From Alphaproteobacteria bacterium (lineage in GTDB: Bacteria; Pseudomonadota; Alphaproteobacteria; Micropepsales; Micropepsaceae), in NCBI GenBank assembly GCA_021325375.1, contig JAJPHG010000035.1, positions 106,342-170,341 on the forward strand: 64,000 bases of DNA. Reading direction: 5' to 3'. This document shows, in pieces, positions 55,514 through 64,000 of this stretch. The translations under genes and the position numbers were made by a program. Every line of letters begins with the position of its first letter. Within the stretch, counting starts at the first letter, position 1. The notes under the pieces were generated by a model. That model did no database searches and was not told the origin of the DNA. It saw only the letters and a program-made list of their open reading frames with translations.

Positions 55514-56471
55514 GTTCTGGGACCGCGACGACTGGCGCGCGCGGCTGCTGGCGCCGCTGAGCTGGGCCTATGGCACCAGCGTGGCGTGGAAGGAAGCGCA
55601 TGCCGTCCCCTATCATTCCGCGGCCGCCGTCGTGTGCGTCGGCAACATCAGCGTCGGCGGCACCGGCAAGACGCCCATCGCCATCGAGATCGCGCACCGC
55701 CTCCGGGCGCGCGGACGCCGCCCCGTCTTCCTGTCGCGCGGCTATGGCGGCAGGCTGCGCGGCCCCGTCGAAGTGCACGAAGCGAACTCCGCCGCCGATG
55801 TCGGCGACGAGCCGCTTCTGCTGCGCCACACCGCCCCCGTCGTCGTCGCGCGTGACCGGGCGGAAGGCGCGCGCTTCGCCGAGCAGCTCGGCGACACCAT
55901 CGTGATGGATGACGGGCATCAGAACTTCGCGCTCAGGAAGGACCTCGCGCTCGTCGTCGTGGACGGCGAGACCGGCTTCGGCAACGGCCGCGTCGTGCCG
56001 GCGGGGCCGTTGCGCGAGCCGGTCAGCCAAGGCCTCCACCGCGCCGACGCTGTGATCGTGACCGGCGACGGCGACGTGCCGCTGGCGGGCTTCGAGGGCG
56101 CCGTCCTGCGCTCACATCTCATCCAGCAAGGCGACAGCGTCGCCGGGCGCCGCGTCGTGGCGTTCGCCGGCATCGGGCGTCCCGACAAGTTCTTCCACGC
56201 GCTGGAGCATCAGGGCGCCGAGATCGCGGCCTCGATGCGTTATGCCGATCACCACACCTATACCCAGGCCGAGATCGCCCGCCTCAAATCCAAGGCGCGC
56301 GCGCTGGATGCGCTGCTGGTTACAACGGAGAAAGATTTCGTCCGGCTGACGCAGGCCGAGCGTGACGGAATCCTGCCTTTGCCCGTGCGCGCCGCCTTCG
56401 ACGCGCCGCAGGCGCTGGACGCCTTGCTTGACAGACTGCCCCGCGAACCTATAGCGCGCGCACCAGCATGA
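55500..56471 (+). CDS. lpxK: Tetraacyldisaccharide 4'-kinase
   Basis: This 323-residue kinase phosphorylates the 4' position of the lipid A disaccharide. The opening APEFWDRDDWRARLLAPLSW, the P-loop GNISVGGTGKTPIAIEIAHR and the VMDDGHQNFALRKDLALVVV block with its conserved DDGxQ are typical. The C-terminal half has ADHHTYTQAEIARLKSKARA. The start overlaps waaA and the end overlaps the acyltransferase (ATGA), so the three form one operon. Confidence 0.95.
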   Translation: MRAPEFWDRDDWRARLLAPLSWAYGTSVAWKEAHAVPYHSAAAVVCVGNISVGGTGKTPIAIEIAHRLRARGRRPVFLSRGYGGRLRGPVEVHEANSAADVGDEPLLLRHTAPVVVARDRAEGARFAEQLGDTIVMDDGHQNFALRKDLALVVVDGETGFGNGRVVPAGPLREPVSQGLHRADAVIVTGDGDVPLAGFEGAVLRSHLIQQGDSVAGRRVVAFAGIGRPDKFFHALEHQGAEIAASMRYADHHTYTQAEIARLKSKARALDALLVTTEKDFVRLTQAERDGILPLPVRAAFDAPQALDALLDRLPREPIARAPA

Positions 56472-57415
56472 CGGACAGCGAAGCGCCGAAGCCCCTGCCG
56501 CTCACGGACATCCTGCGCTACGGCGCTGAGGCGGCGCCGTTCCATCTGTTCATGGGCATCTTCCGGCTGCTTGGGATCGATGCCGCGTCGGCGTTCGGCG
56601 GCTTCATCGGCCGCCACGTCTTCTATCGCCTGACGCCCGTGATCGACCGCGCGCGCGACAATCTCAAAGCCGCTTTTCCCGACATGGGACATGACGAGCG
56701 CGAGGCGATCATCCGCGAGATGTGCGACAATCTCGGCCGCACGGTCGCGGAATATCCCCACCTCGACAAGCTCAAGCTCACCGGCCCCGATCCCAGGCTC
56801 CAGATCACCGGCACCGAGCATGCGCAGGCCGCGATCGCGGCGGGCAAGGGGCTGATGTTCATCTCCGGCCACTTCGCCAATTGGGAGGCGATGCCGGTGA
56901 CGGCGACGGCGCTCGGCTATGAAGGCGGGCTCGTCTACCGGCCGCCGAACAATCCTTACGTCGACCGCTACATCTCGCGCATGCGCGCCGCCGCCGGTCC
57001 CAAGGTCCAGATCAGCAAGGGCGCGCAGGGCACGCGCAAGATCTTCACGCTGCTGCGGCGCGGGCTTGCGATCCTCATGCTCGTCGACCAGAAGACGGAG
57101 CAAGGCGTGGCGGCGCCGTTCTTCGGCCGCGACGCGATGACGACGCCGGCGCCCGCGGCGCTCGCGCTCAAGCTCGGCTCGGCGCTGCTGCCGACCTCGA
57201 ACGAGCGGCTCCAGGGCGCGCGCTTCCGCCTGCGCATCCGCGCGCCGATCGAATTCACGCCGAGCGGCGATCACGACGCCGACATCGCGGCGCTCACCGC
57301 CAGGATCAACGCCGCGATCGAGGAATGCGTGCGCGAGCGCCCCTCGCAATGGCTCTGGATCCACCGCCGCTGGACCACGCCGCGCGACGCGACCAAGAAT
57401 TTGAAGAAGGGATAG
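56468..57415 (+). CDS. LpxL/HtrB-type late lipid A acyltransferase
   Basis: This 315-residue acyltransferase adds a secondary acyl chain to lipid A. The HX4E catalytic motif is in FISGHFANWEAMPVT (about residues 137-151), and YRPPNNPYVDRYISRMR follows. LVDQKTEQGVAAPFFGRDAM is another family block. It is the last cistron of exporter-waaA-lpxK-acyltransferase. Which position it acylates (laurate- or myristate-type) is not visible. Confidence 0.9.
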   Translation: MTDSEAPKPLPLTDILRYGAEAAPFHLFMGIFRLLGIDAASAFGGFIGRHVFYRLTPVIDRARDNLKAAFPDMGHDEREAIIREMCDNLGRTVAEYPHLDKLKLTGPDPRLQITGTEHAQAAIAAGKGLMFISGHFANWEAMPVTATALGYEGGLVYRPPNNPYVDRYISRMRAAAGPKVQISKGAQGTRKIFTLLRRGLAILMLVDQKTEQGVAAPFFGRDAMTTPAPAALALKLGSALLPTSNERLQGARFRLRIRAPIEFTPSGDHDADIAALTARINAAIEECVRERPSQWLWIHRRWTTPRDATKNLKKG

Positions 57416-57437
57416 GACGACTCGCGCTCACTCAAGG

Positions 57438-57540
57438 TGTCATCCCGGCCGAGCGTAGCGAGGGCCGGGACCCATTGAGCAGCTTGCACCCTGGGTCCCG
57501 GCACGGCGCGATGCTGACGCATCGCTTGGCCGGGATGACA
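57438..57540. repeat. Dispersed inverted repeat family C
   Basis: TGTCATCCCGGCCGAGCGTA at one end is mirrored by TGGCCGGGATGACA at the other. The interior segments GGGCCGGGACCCATTGAGCA and CACCCTGGGTCCCGGCAC are inverted relative to each other. It lies between the acyltransferase and the convergent DUF1801 gene. This TGTCATCCCGGCC pattern resembles palindromic repeats common in many alphaproteobacterial genomes. Confidence 0.8.
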
Positions 57541-57559
57541 GGTGGAGCACGCTGGACCG

Positions 57560-57952
57560 CTATTTCTTCTTCGCCACGTTCCTCGCCACTGCCGCCTTGA
57601 CCAGCGCCTTGAACGCGCTCGCGTCGGGCTTCTCGCCTTCGCGGATGTCGATCGCGCGGCGCATGTTGCCTTCCAGGCTGGAATTGAAGAGGCGCTTCGG
57701 GTCGGCCAGGCTCGCCCCATTGGCGAAGGTGAGCTTCACGACGGCCTTGTAGCTCTCGCCGGTGCAGATGATCCCGTCATGCTCCCACACCGGGACCCCG
57801 CGCCATTTCCACGTCTCGACGACCTTGGGATCGGCCTCTCTGATGAGCGCCCGCATGCGGGCGAGCGTCTCGCCGCGCCAGTCGCCGAGCTCGGCGATCC
57901 TCGCATCGATCAGCTTGGAGGGATCGCCTGCCGCGCTCTTCGTCTGTTTCAC
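57560..57952 (-). CDS. DUF1801 domain protein
   Basis: This 130-residue protein matches the YdhG-like DUF1801 family. It has IREADPKVVETWKWRGVPVW, DGIICTGESYKAVVKLTFAN and EGNMRRAIDIREGEKPDASA in order. The fold is small and mixed alpha/beta. Function is unknown. It lies three bases downstream of the M23 peptidase stop on the same strand and may be in the same transcript. Confidence 0.88.
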   Translation of the reverse strand: MKQTKSAAGDPSKLIDARIAELGDWRGETLARMRALIREADPKVVETWKWRGVPVWEHDGIICTGESYKAVVKLTFANGASLADPKRLFNSSLEGNMRRAIDIREGEKPDASAFKALVKAAVARNVAKKK

Positions 57953-57955
57953 TTG

Positions 57956-58807
57956 CTACCCCTTCTCGGGCATCGGCGTCGCGGTCGAGCGCGACGGATC
58001 CAGCCGCATCTGGAAACAGTTCATCGCCCAATGCAGATGCGGCCCCGTCGCGCGGCCCTTCATGCCGACAAGCCCGATGACGTCGCCGCGCTTGACCGTA
58101 TCGCCCACCTTCACCTTGAGCGCGTCCTGATGGATGTAGGTCGTCGATACGCCATGGCCGTGGTCGAGCAGGGTCGTACCGCCGGTGAGATAGAAATCCG
58201 GCTCCGCCAGCGACACGATGCCGTCGGCGGGCGCATGGATCGGCGTGCCCTTGGGGGCAGCGATATCGACGCCGAAATGCGGCGCCATCGCCTTGCCGTT
58301 GTCGATGCGCTGGCTGCCGAACGTGCCGCTCATGATCCCCTTGGCGGGCCAGTCGAAGGGAGCAGCGAACGCGGTCGCATCGGTATCGCGCTTGCGCGCC
58401 TGGCCCACCAGCGCGTTCTCGCGCGCGATGCGCTCCAGCACCTCCTTCGGCGGCGAGACGTATTTCTCCGGCAGGCCGTTGACGTGCTGGACGTCGTATT
58501 TGCGCACGACCGGCACGACCGTCCGCTTGGTATCGGTTCCATCATCACCGTGCACGACGACCTCGACGGATTTCGTTCCATCCCAAGGCAGGCCGAATGC
58601 GAACAGGCCCGCGAACGAAATCCGCACCGGTATGTTGTCGACCTTCACCAGCGATGACCGCGAGCCGGCGTTGCCTACGACCAGGCTTCCCTGTTCCAGC
58701 GGCCCTCTGAGCTCGAAAGACGCCTCGTCCGGATCGGCGGCCCAAAGCCGGCTCGGAAGCGCGGTAAGCGCCGCCGCCGCTCCCAAGAACGCGCGCCGCG
58801 GGATCAT
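57956..58807 (-). CDS. M23 family (LytM) metallopeptidase
   Basis: This 283-residue protein has an N-terminal export signal with an RR near its start (MIPRRAFLGAAAALTALPSR), so Tat or Sec export is possible. A Pfam-M23-like domain follows at about 165-270. The zinc ligands are in PHFGVDIAAPKGTPIHAPAD and GPHLHWAMN. It probably cleaves peptidoglycan cross-links or activates an amidase. The start overlaps the DUF2093 stop (ATGA), so the two are coupled. Confidence 0.93.
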   Translation of the reverse strand: MIPRRAFLGAAAALTALPSRLWAADPDEASFELRGPLEQGSLVVGNAGSRSSLVKVDNIPVRISFAGLFAFGLPWDGTKSVEVVVHGDDGTDTKRTVVPVVRKYDVQHVNGLPEKYVSPPKEVLERIARENALVGQARKRDTDATAFAAPFDWPAKGIMSGTFGSQRIDNGKAMAPHFGVDIAAPKGTPIHAPADGIVSLAEPDFYLTGGTTLLDHGHGVSTTYIHQDALKVKVGDTVKRGDVIGLVGMKGRATGPHLHWAMNCFQMRLDPSRSTATPMPEKG

Positions 58808-59031
58808 TTGGGCGTCTGGCCCCGGTCCTGGAAGCGCTTGAGCGCCAGCGCGGGGGTCGCATAAGCCTCCTGGAGGTCGACGTTCCAGTAGCGCAGCGCC
58901 TCGAGCGGGATATGCATGCCGCTCATCGCGCAGACGACATAGGAGCCCGGCCTGACGACGCGGTACTCGCCGTCGAGATATTCGAGCACGGCCTGCCCCT
59001 GCGGGCGGAGGTCACGGTCCATCTTGTTCAT
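58804..59031 (-). CDS. DUF2093 family protein, 75 aa
   Basis: This 75-residue protein matches DUF2093, a small alphaproteobacterial family often found near xseA or lpxK. It has GQAVLEYLDGEYRVVRPGSY, VVCAMSGMHIPLEALRYWNV and DLQEAYATPALALKRF. No function is known. It is the first gene of a small operon with the M23 peptidase. Upstream, divergently, is a TPR protein that separates it from xseA. Confidence 0.9.
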   Translation of the reverse strand: MNKMDRDLRPQGQAVLEYLDGEYRVVRPGSYVVCAMSGMHIPLEALRYWNVDLQEAYATPALALKRFQDRGQTPK

Positions 59032-59090
59032 GGGCGCAGTGTAGAGAATTCGTGTAGTGTTGGGTAGCGTTCCGCGGGGGAGTTAACGCG

Positions 59091-59870
59091 ATGAAATGGA
59101 CGGCATTGGTTCCAGCCTTGGCGGCCATGCCCATCCTCGCGACGCCGGCCACGGCGCAACTGGGCACGTCCAACAGTACGGCCGCCACGCTGCATTCCGC
59201 CGACGACACGGCCGGGTGCACAAACCGCCAGCATGCGCTCGAAGAACGCGTGAAGAGCTGCGAAACGACCATCAAGGAAGGGCATTTCAGTTTCGTTCTC
59301 CAGCTCGCCTCACTGCAGCGCATCGCGGGCCAGTACGACGCGTCGCTCGCCTCGATCGCCAGGTACACCGATCGGCTTGCGGACATCCCGACCACCTACG
59401 CCTCGACCAACTCGAAGGACTGGATAGTCGCGCTGCAAGTCCGCAGCGAGACCTACGCCCAGATGGGCAGGTTCGAAGACGCCCGCCGCGACGGCGAGGA
59501 GATCGCCGGCATCAGCGTCGACGGGGCAGGCGCCGACAACAGCCAATGCTGGCTCCGCGCCGTCGCGGGCAAGGAATTGGAGCAGGCGCTCGACTTCTGC
59601 AACAAGGCGGTCGCGCGCAAGCCCGAGATCGGCGCCTATCTCGACTCTCGCGGCCTCGTCTACTTCAAGATGGGCCGCTTCCAAGACGCGCTGAACGACT
59701 ACAACGCGGCGATCGACAAGAACAGCGACGCCAACGCGTCGCGCTATGCGCGCGGCGTCGTGAAGCTCAGGCTGGGCGACAAGGATGGCGGGCAGAAGGA
59801 CATCGACGACGCCAAGGAGCGCGACGTCATCGTCGCCCAGGAGATGGCGGGACGTGGGGTGGCGCCGTAG
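59091..59870 (+). CDS. Secreted TPR-repeat protein
   Basis: This 259-residue protein has a signal peptide (about 1-22, ending ATA) and at least three tetratricopeptide-like helical pairs. Examples are RSETYAQMGRFEDARRDGEE, the stretch around LEQALDFCNKAVARKPEIGA, and DSRGLVYFKMGRFQDALNDY. Four cysteines in the mature part (CTNR, SCET, QCWL, DFCN) could pair in the periplasm. It probably binds partner proteins, but none is indicated. It sits between xseA and DUF2093, divergent from the latter. Confidence 0.85.
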   Translation: MKWTALVPALAAMPILATPATAQLGTSNSTAATLHSADDTAGCTNRQHALEERVKSCETTIKEGHFSFVLQLASLQRIAGQYDASLASIARYTDRLADIPTTYASTNSKDWIVALQVRSETYAQMGRFEDARRDGEEIAGISVDGAGADNSQCWLRAVAGKELEQALDFCNKAVARKPEIGAYLDSRGLVYFKMGRFQDALNDYNAAIDKNSDANASRYARGVVKLRLGDKDGGQKDIDDAKERDVIVAQEMAGRGVAP

Positions 59871-59907
59871 GGCTCGAACTCAATCGCGATCAGTATTTTC
59901 CATAACT

Positions 59908-59939
59908 TGTCATGGCCCGCGAATGCAGGCCACCCAGGT
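59908..59939. repeat. Solo arm of repeat family A
   Basis: TGTCATGGCCCGCGAATGCA followed by GGCCACCCAGGT is one arm of family A with two differences from the consensus arm. There is no matching inverted partner nearby. It lies between the convergent TPR and xseA genes. Confidence 0.75.
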
Positions 59940-59978
59940 GACGTCTTCTACACTGAGTTTTTCAATGAAGTACGGACC

Positions 59979-61376
59979 CTAGAACAGATCCCCCTGTCCC
60001 TTCGAGGGCTTGTCGCGCGGTTTCGGCTTGGGCGCATGACCGGCCGCGACCGCGCCAACCTCACCGTCGACGAAGGTCAGCGACAACGCCTCGCCGCTGG
60101 TGACGTGTTCGGCGCGGCGCTTGATCGTGCCGTCGGTGCCGCGCACCAGCGCGAAGCCGCGCTCCAGGGCGCCGCGGTAGCTCACCCCTTCGAGCACGCG
60201 GGCGAGCGCGTCGAGATGACGGCGTGACTCGCCCAGGCGCGCGGCCTGCGCGCGCTGCAGGCGACGGCCCAGCATGTCCGTGCGTTCGCCGCAGACGCCG
60301 ATATGGGTGCGGATAGGCTTGGGACGCAGCAGCGTTGCCGCTTCGGCGAAAGCCCGGCGATGTTTCTGCAGGTTGCCCAGCAGGGCCTTGGGCAGGCGCT
60401 CAGCAGCATTATCGAAGCGCTGGCGCGGCTGCGCAAAGAGCTGGTCGGCGCGCGGCAGGACGCGGGCGAGCTGGGCGAGATGACGCTTGCGATCCTCCAT
60501 GCCTTTGTTGAAGCAGCGAAGCGTACGGCGCTGGAGCTCCATCGTCTGCGAGAGGAGCTCGCTGCGCACCGGCACCGCCATCTCGGCGGCGGCGGTGGGC
60601 GTCGGCGCGCGGCGGTCGGAGGCGAAATCGATCAGCGTCGTGTCGGTCTCGTGTCCGACGGCGGAGATCAGCGGGATCGTGCTCGCGGCCGCGGCGCGCA
60701 CTACGGCCTCCTCGTTGAACGCCATCAGGTCCTCGATCGAGCCGCCGCCGCGTGCGACGATGAGGACGTCGGGCCGGTCCCGGGTGAAGGCGTTGAAGCC
60801 CGCGATCGCCGCCGCGATCTCGGACGCGGCCTTCTCGCCCTGCACCGCCACCGGCCACAGGAGCACCCGGCGCGGGAAGCGGTCGTTCAGCCGGTGCATG
60901 ATGTCGCGCAGGACGGCGCCGGTCGGCGAGGTGATGACGCCGACGATCTCGGGCAGGAAGGGCAGCGCCTTCTTGCGCGCGGCGTCGAACAGCCCCTCGG
61001 CGGCGAGCTTCTTCTTGCGCTCCTCCAGCATCGCCATCAGCGCGCCGCGTCCGGCGAGCTCGAGCTGCTCGACGATGATCTGGTAGCGCGACGAGCCGGG
61101 ATAGGTCGTGATCTTCCCCGTGGCGACGACCTCGAGCCCGGCCTCGGGCCGGACGCGCATCAGCCGCACGGTCGGCTTCCAGATGATCGCGTTCAGAACC
61201 GCCTTGTCGTCCTTGAGGTCGAAATAGACGTGGCCGGAGGTCGCGAATTTCAGCCCCGAGATCTCGCCGCGCACGCGCACGAAGGGGAAGCGGTCCTCGA
61301 CCGTGCGTTTCAGGGCGCCGGCGATCTCGCTGACGCTGTATTCGGGAAGGTTGGGTTTGGGCGCGGCTTCGGACAT
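59979..61376 (-). CDS. xseA: Exodeoxyribonuclease VII large subunit
   Basis: This 465-residue protein is the large subunit of exonuclease VII, which degrades single-stranded DNA from both ends. The N-terminal OB-fold has YSVSEIAGALKRTVEDRFPF and VRVRGEISGLKFATSGHVYF. The nuclease core has VGVITSPTGAVLRDIMHRLN and VARGGGSIEDLMAFNEEAVV. The DTTLIDFASDRRAPTPTAAA segment is conserved. The small subunit xseB is not in this window. The divergent purD promoter region contains a family D repeat. Confidence 0.96.
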   Translation of the reverse strand: MSEAAPKPNLPEYSVSEIAGALKRTVEDRFPFVRVRGEISGLKFATSGHVYFDLKDDKAVLNAIIWKPTVRLMRVRPEAGLEVVATGKITTYPGSSRYQIIVEQLELAGRGALMAMLEERKKKLAAEGLFDAARKKALPFLPEIVGVITSPTGAVLRDIMHRLNDRFPRRVLLWPVAVQGEKAASEIAAAIAGFNAFTRDRPDVLIVARGGGSIEDLMAFNEEAVVRAAAASTIPLISAVGHETDTTLIDFASDRRAPTPTAAAEMAVPVRSELLSQTMELQRRTLRCFNKGMEDRKRHLAQLARVLPRADQLFAQPRQRFDNAAERLPKALLGNLQKHRRAFAEAATLLRPKPIRTHIGVCGERTDMLGRRLQRAQAARLGESRRHLDALARVLEGVSYRGALERGFALVRGTDGTIKRRAEHVTSGEALSLTFVDGEVGAVAAGHAPKPKPRDKPSKGQGDLF

Positions 61377-61410
61377 GACTCACAGATGATATAGGAAGCA
61401 AAAAGGAATT

Positions 61411-61571
61411 CCCTCTCCCCCTTTTGAGGGAGAGGGTTAGGGTGAGGGGGTGATGTCGGAACTCAGACCTGGAAATCGGAATATGGTGCGACTACAGAGC
61501 GATTCCGGCTTCTGTTGTCTTGATTTCGGCAGCCCCCTCACCCCGGCCCTCTCCCCCTGCGAGGGAGAGGG
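61411..61571. repeat. Dispersed inverted repeat family D, copy 2
   Basis: CCCTCTCCCCCTTTTGAGGG at 61411-61430 and CCCTCTCCCCCTGCGAGGGA at about 61547-61566 are hairpin-forming. The blocks TAGGGTGAGGGGG and CCCCCTCACCCCGG face each other. The element ends four bases before the purD ATG, so its AGGGAGAGGGAGA run supplies the ribosome binding site. It fills most of the 198-bp divergent xseA-purD gap (61377-61574). Confidence 0.78.
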
Positions 61572-61574
61572 AGA

Positions 61575-62855
61575 ATGGAGCCACCTTTGAACGTCCTTCT
61601 CATCGGCTCCGGCGGGCGCGAGCATGCGCTGGCCTGGGCGCTGTCGGCGAGCCCCTTGCTGACCAAGCTTTACTGCGCGCCGGGCAATCCCGGGATCGCT
61701 GCGGTGGCCGAATGCGTGCCGATCTCGGCGATGGATTTCGATGGGCTGCTCGATTTCGCGCGCGGGAAGGCCATCGATTTCGTGGTCGTGGGTCCGGAGC
61801 AGCCGCTGGTCGCGGGGCTGTGGGACCGGTTCGAAGCCGCGAGCATCAAGGCGCTGGGCCCCAGCATGGCGGGCGCGGTGCTCGAAGGCTCCAAGGGCTT
61901 CGTGAAGGACCTGTGCGCCGGGAACGGCATCCCCACCGCCGCCTATCGCCGCTTCCGCGAGCCGGGTCCGGCTAAGGATTTCGCGCGCACGCTGGGCCTG
62001 CCCGTGGTGATCAAGGCGGACGGGCTCGCCGCCGGCAAGGGCGTCATCATCCCCGAGACCGAAGCCGACATGGTGAAAGCCGTCGATTTCATGTTCGAGG
62101 GCGGCTTCGGCGCCTCGGGCGCGGAGGTCGTCGTCGAGGAATTCATGGACGGCGAGGAGGCGAGCTTCTTCGTGCTCAGCGACGGCGAGAACGTGTTGCC
62201 GCTCGTGGGCGCCCAGGATCACAAGCGCGTCTTCGACGGCGACAAAGGTCCGAACACGGGCGGCATGGGTGCGTATTCACCGGCGCCGGTCTTCGACGAC
62301 GTGGTGGCGCAGCGCACAATGGACAGGATCATCCGACCGACCGTCGCCGCGATGGCCGCGCGCGGCACGCCCTACATGGGCGTGCTGTTCGCGGGGCTGA
62401 TGATCAAGGACGGCGAGCCCAAGCTGATCGAATACAATTGCCGCTTCGGCGATCCCGAATGCCAGGTGCTGATGACGCGGCTGAAGAGCGACCTGCTCAC
62501 CGCGCTGATCGCCGCGCGCGACGGCCAGCTCGCCCATCTCGACCTGCGCTGGAGCGACGACGCGGCGCTGACCGTCGTGATGGCGGCGAACGGCTATCCG
62601 GGAGACTACGCCAAGGGCAGCGCGATCCGCGGCATCGACGCGGCCGAGACGGTCGAAGGCGTGAAGGTCTTCCATGCCGGCACCGCACTGAAGGACGGCC
62701 GGCTCGTCTCCAACGGCGGCCGCGTGCTGAACGTCACCGCGTCGGCGCCGAGCATCGCCGAGGCGCAACGGCGCGCGTACGAAGCGGTCGACAAGATCGA
62801 CTGGCCGGAAGGCTTCTGCCGGCGGGATATCGGGTGGAGAGCTATCGACCGCTGA
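61575..62855 (+). CDS. purD: Phosphoribosylamine-glycine ligase
   Basis: This 426-residue ATP-grasp enzyme performs the second step of purine synthesis. Markers are [76 protein letters not shown] and [15 protein letters not shown]. The ATG at 61575 has an unusually long purine run directly upstream that belongs to a family D repeat. An in-frame TTG at 61587 would be an alternative but is less likely. Confidence 0.96.
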   Translation: MEPPLNVLLIGSGGREHALAWALSASPLLTKLYCAPGNPGIAAVAECVPISAMDFDGLLDFARGKAIDFVVVGPEQPLVAGLWDRFEAASIKALGPSMAGAVLEGSKGFVKDLCAGNGIPTAAYRRFREPGPAKDFARTLGLPVVIKADGLAAGKGVIIPETEADMVKAVDFMFEGGFGASGAEVVVEEFMDGEEASFFVLSDGENVLPLVGAQDHKRVFDGDKGPNTGGMGAYSPAPVFDDVVAQRTMDRIIRPTVAAMAARGTPYMGVLFAGLMIKDGEPKLIEYNCRFGDPECQVLMTRLKSDLLTALIAARDGQLAHLDLRWSDDAALTVVMAANGYPGDYAKGSAIRGIDAAETVEGVKVFHAGTALKDGRLVSNGGRVLNVTASAPSIAEAQRRAYEAVDKIDWPEGFCRRDIGWRAIDR

Positions 62856-62862
62856 CCCCCAC

Positions 62863-63066
62863 TGTCATGGCCCGCGACTGCGGGCCACCCAGGTGACGTC
62901 TTCTCTTCTCCCGCAAAAAGATGTCATCGCCCACTTTATGCGGGCGACCCAATTTTTTTCTTGTTGCCAACTGGATCCCGGACCCTACGGGCCGAGGGAT
63001 GACGTGTCTGGTTTGGAGAAAGCGTGCAGAACCCACCTGGGTGGCCCGCAGTCGCGGGCCATGACA
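62863..63066. repeat. Dispersed inverted repeat family A, copy 2 with nested insert
   Basis: The outer arms 62863-62894 and 63035-63066 are perfect 32-bp inverted repeats (TGTCATGGCCCGCGACTGCG continuing to GGCCACCCAGGT). Between them lie a degenerate relative (TGTCATCGCCCACTTTATGC continuing to GGGCGACCCA) and a GGATCCCGGACCCTACGGGC palindrome. The unit separates the convergent purD and lyase genes. Confidence 0.85.
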
Positions 63067-63081
63067 TCAAAAGCAAAACTG

Positions 63082-64000
63082 CTACGCCGTCCGCTCCTTG
63101 ATCATCGCCATCTGCTTGACGATCGCGTCGGCCTGGCGGATCGAGGCGGCGTCTATGAGCACGCCGTTCAGCGCCACCGCACCCAGGCCTTTCGCCTGCG
63201 CGTCCTTCATCGCCGCGAGGATGGCTTGCGCGCGTTCGACCTCTTTCGCGGGCGGCGTGAAGATCTCGTTGGCGAGCGCCACCTGGCTCGGATGGATCGC
63301 CCATTTGCCTTCGCAGCCCAGGATCGCGGTGCGCATCGCCTGCGCACGGAAGCCGTCCGCGTCGCCATAGTCGCCGAACGGCCCGTCGATCGCCATCAGG
63401 CCGTGCGCGCGCGCCGCCTGCACCATCTTGAACAGCGGATAGTGCCAGAGGTCGTTCCAGTGCCGCGCGCGCTCGCCCGGCCCGTCGGTCAGCATCACAT
63501 AGTCGGCATTGCCGCCGCCGATATTGGTCGTGCGCATGCGCTGCGAGGCGGCGTAATCGGCAGAGCCGAAATGCAGGCTCTCAAGCCGCTTCGAGGCGCC
63601 CGCGATCTCGTCGATGTTGGTGAGGCCCAGCACCGTCTCGATGATGACCTCGAGCCCGATGCGCTTCTTGCGGCCCACGAAATCGCCGGCCTGCGTCATC
63701 AGCATGTCGATGGCGTAGACGTCGGAGGCCGCACCCACTTTGGGGATCATGATCGCGTCGAGCCGCTCGCCGCCCTTCTCGACCAGCGCGATCACGTCGC
63801 GATAGCAGAAATTCGTGTCGAGGCCGTTGATGCGCACGGTGACGGTCTTGCCGCCCCAATCGACGCCGCCGAGCGCGGCGACGATGTTGTCGCGCGCGGC
63901 GTCCTTGTCGGACGGCGCGACCGCATCCTCGAGGTCGAGGCAGACGACGTCGGCCGCGCTCTTCGCCGCCTTCTCGAACAGCGCGGGGCGCGAGCCGGGC
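63082..64000 (-). CDS. HpcH/HpaI-family CoA lyase (malyl-CoA lyase-like), 5' end cut by window edge
   Basis: The visible part of about 305 residues matches the CitE-like/malyl-CoA lyase group that cleaves or condenses malyl-CoA or related CoA esters. The N-terminal visible segment includes AADVVCLDLEDAVAPSDKDA, followed by VTVRINGLDTNFCYRDV. IETVLGLTNIDEIA and SLHFGSADYAASQRMRTTNI carry the metal-binding acidic residues. GCEGKWAIHPSQVALANEIF is diagnostic for the family. The start codon lies beyond the right edge. Specificity (L-malyl-CoA, beta-methylmalyl-CoA or citramalyl-CoA) cannot be settled. Confidence 0.88.
   Translation of the reverse strand, partial: PGSRPALFEKAAKSAADVVCLDLEDAVAPSDKDAARDNIVAALGGVDWGGKTVTVRINGLDTNFCYRDVIALVEKGGERLDAIMIPKVGAASDVYAIDMLMTQAGDFVGRKKRIGLEVIIETVLGLTNIDEIAGASKRLESLHFGSADYAASQRMRTTNIGGGNADYVMLTDGPGERARHWNDLWHYPLFKMVQAARAHGLMAIDGPFGDYGDADGFRAQAMRTAILGCEGKWAIHPSQVALANEIFTPPAKEVERAQAILAAMKDAQAKGLGAVALNGVLIDAASIRQADAIVKQMAMIKERTA

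Noticed and set aside
57438-57540. Possible small RNA gene
   Set aside because: It has strong hairpins but also the form of a dispersed palindromic repeat, with no promoter visible. A repeat is the simpler explanation.

Overview
The window is a GC-rich, densely packed alphaproteobacterial chromosome segment. Three things point there. The cytochrome c oxidase block runs ctaC-ctaD-ctaB-(coxF-like)-ctaE-DUF983-SURF1-thrC-M16 peptidase-GNAT, as in many Alphaproteobacteria. The blocks ispH-thrB-rnhA, ubiA/rsmE/gshA and pmbA-phosphatase-DUF4170-exporter-waaA-lpxK are also typical of the class. Finally, there are several Gloeo_Verruco (GloVer) repeat proteins together with dispersed palindromic repeats. 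A Rhizomicrobium/Micropepsaceae-like soil organism would fit, but that is inference. No tRNA, rRNA, CRISPR array, transposase or phage gene was recognised by eye.

Layout. 1-5.6 kb: a PQQ-type propeller protein cut by the left edge, then the glycine cleavage operon gcvT-gcvH-gcvPA-gcvPB on the minus strand behind a tandem glycine riboswitch. 5.6-16 kb: a membrane protein, argS with a lipoprotein, ispH-thrB-rnhA, a peroxiredoxin with a GFA protein, YqgE, and a large membrane PAS-GGDEF-EAL protein. 15.5-24.3 kb: the cox/thrC block on the minus strand. 24.6-32 kb: an accessory-looking mixture of tldD, DUF952, a GloVer protein, a ccdAB toxin-antitoxin pair, a pirin, two SemiSWEETs, an aldo/keto reductase and small proteins. 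32-38.7 kb: gshA and rsmE, separated by two tandem TonB-C-terminal-like secreted proteins, then ubiA, a sulfotransferase-like gene, a fatty acid desaturase and a membrane protein. 38.7-43.8 kb: a methyltransferase followed by three cysteine-rich seven-repeat GloVer proteins with two methyltransferase-tail remnants between them. 43.9-50 kb: a VOC protein, two tandem APC permeases, UbiD and a secreted retropepsin-like protease. 50-62.9 kb: pmbA, lipid A/Kdo genes, DUF2093, xseA and purD. The right edge cuts a malyl-CoA-lyase-like gene.

How the genes connect. GcvT/H/PA/PB with glycine sensing form one pathway unit. CtaB, SURF1 and the CoxF-like peptide mature the aa3 oxidase made by CtaC/D/E, but no ctaG lies at its usual place. 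TldD and PmbA are the two halves of one protease and sit about 25 kb apart. UbiA and UbiD serve ubiquinone synthesis. The exporter, WaaA, LpxK and the LpxL-like acyltransferase serve lipid A assembly.

The most unusual region is 38.7-43.8 kb. The last 93 bp of the methyltransferase gene recurs, in frame, after the second cysteine GloVer gene, and a shorter piece recurs after the first. This suggests an ancestral methyltransferase-GloVer array that has partly collapsed. Several dispersed inverted-repeat families also sit between genes, and some supply stop codons or ribosome binding sites to their neighbours.
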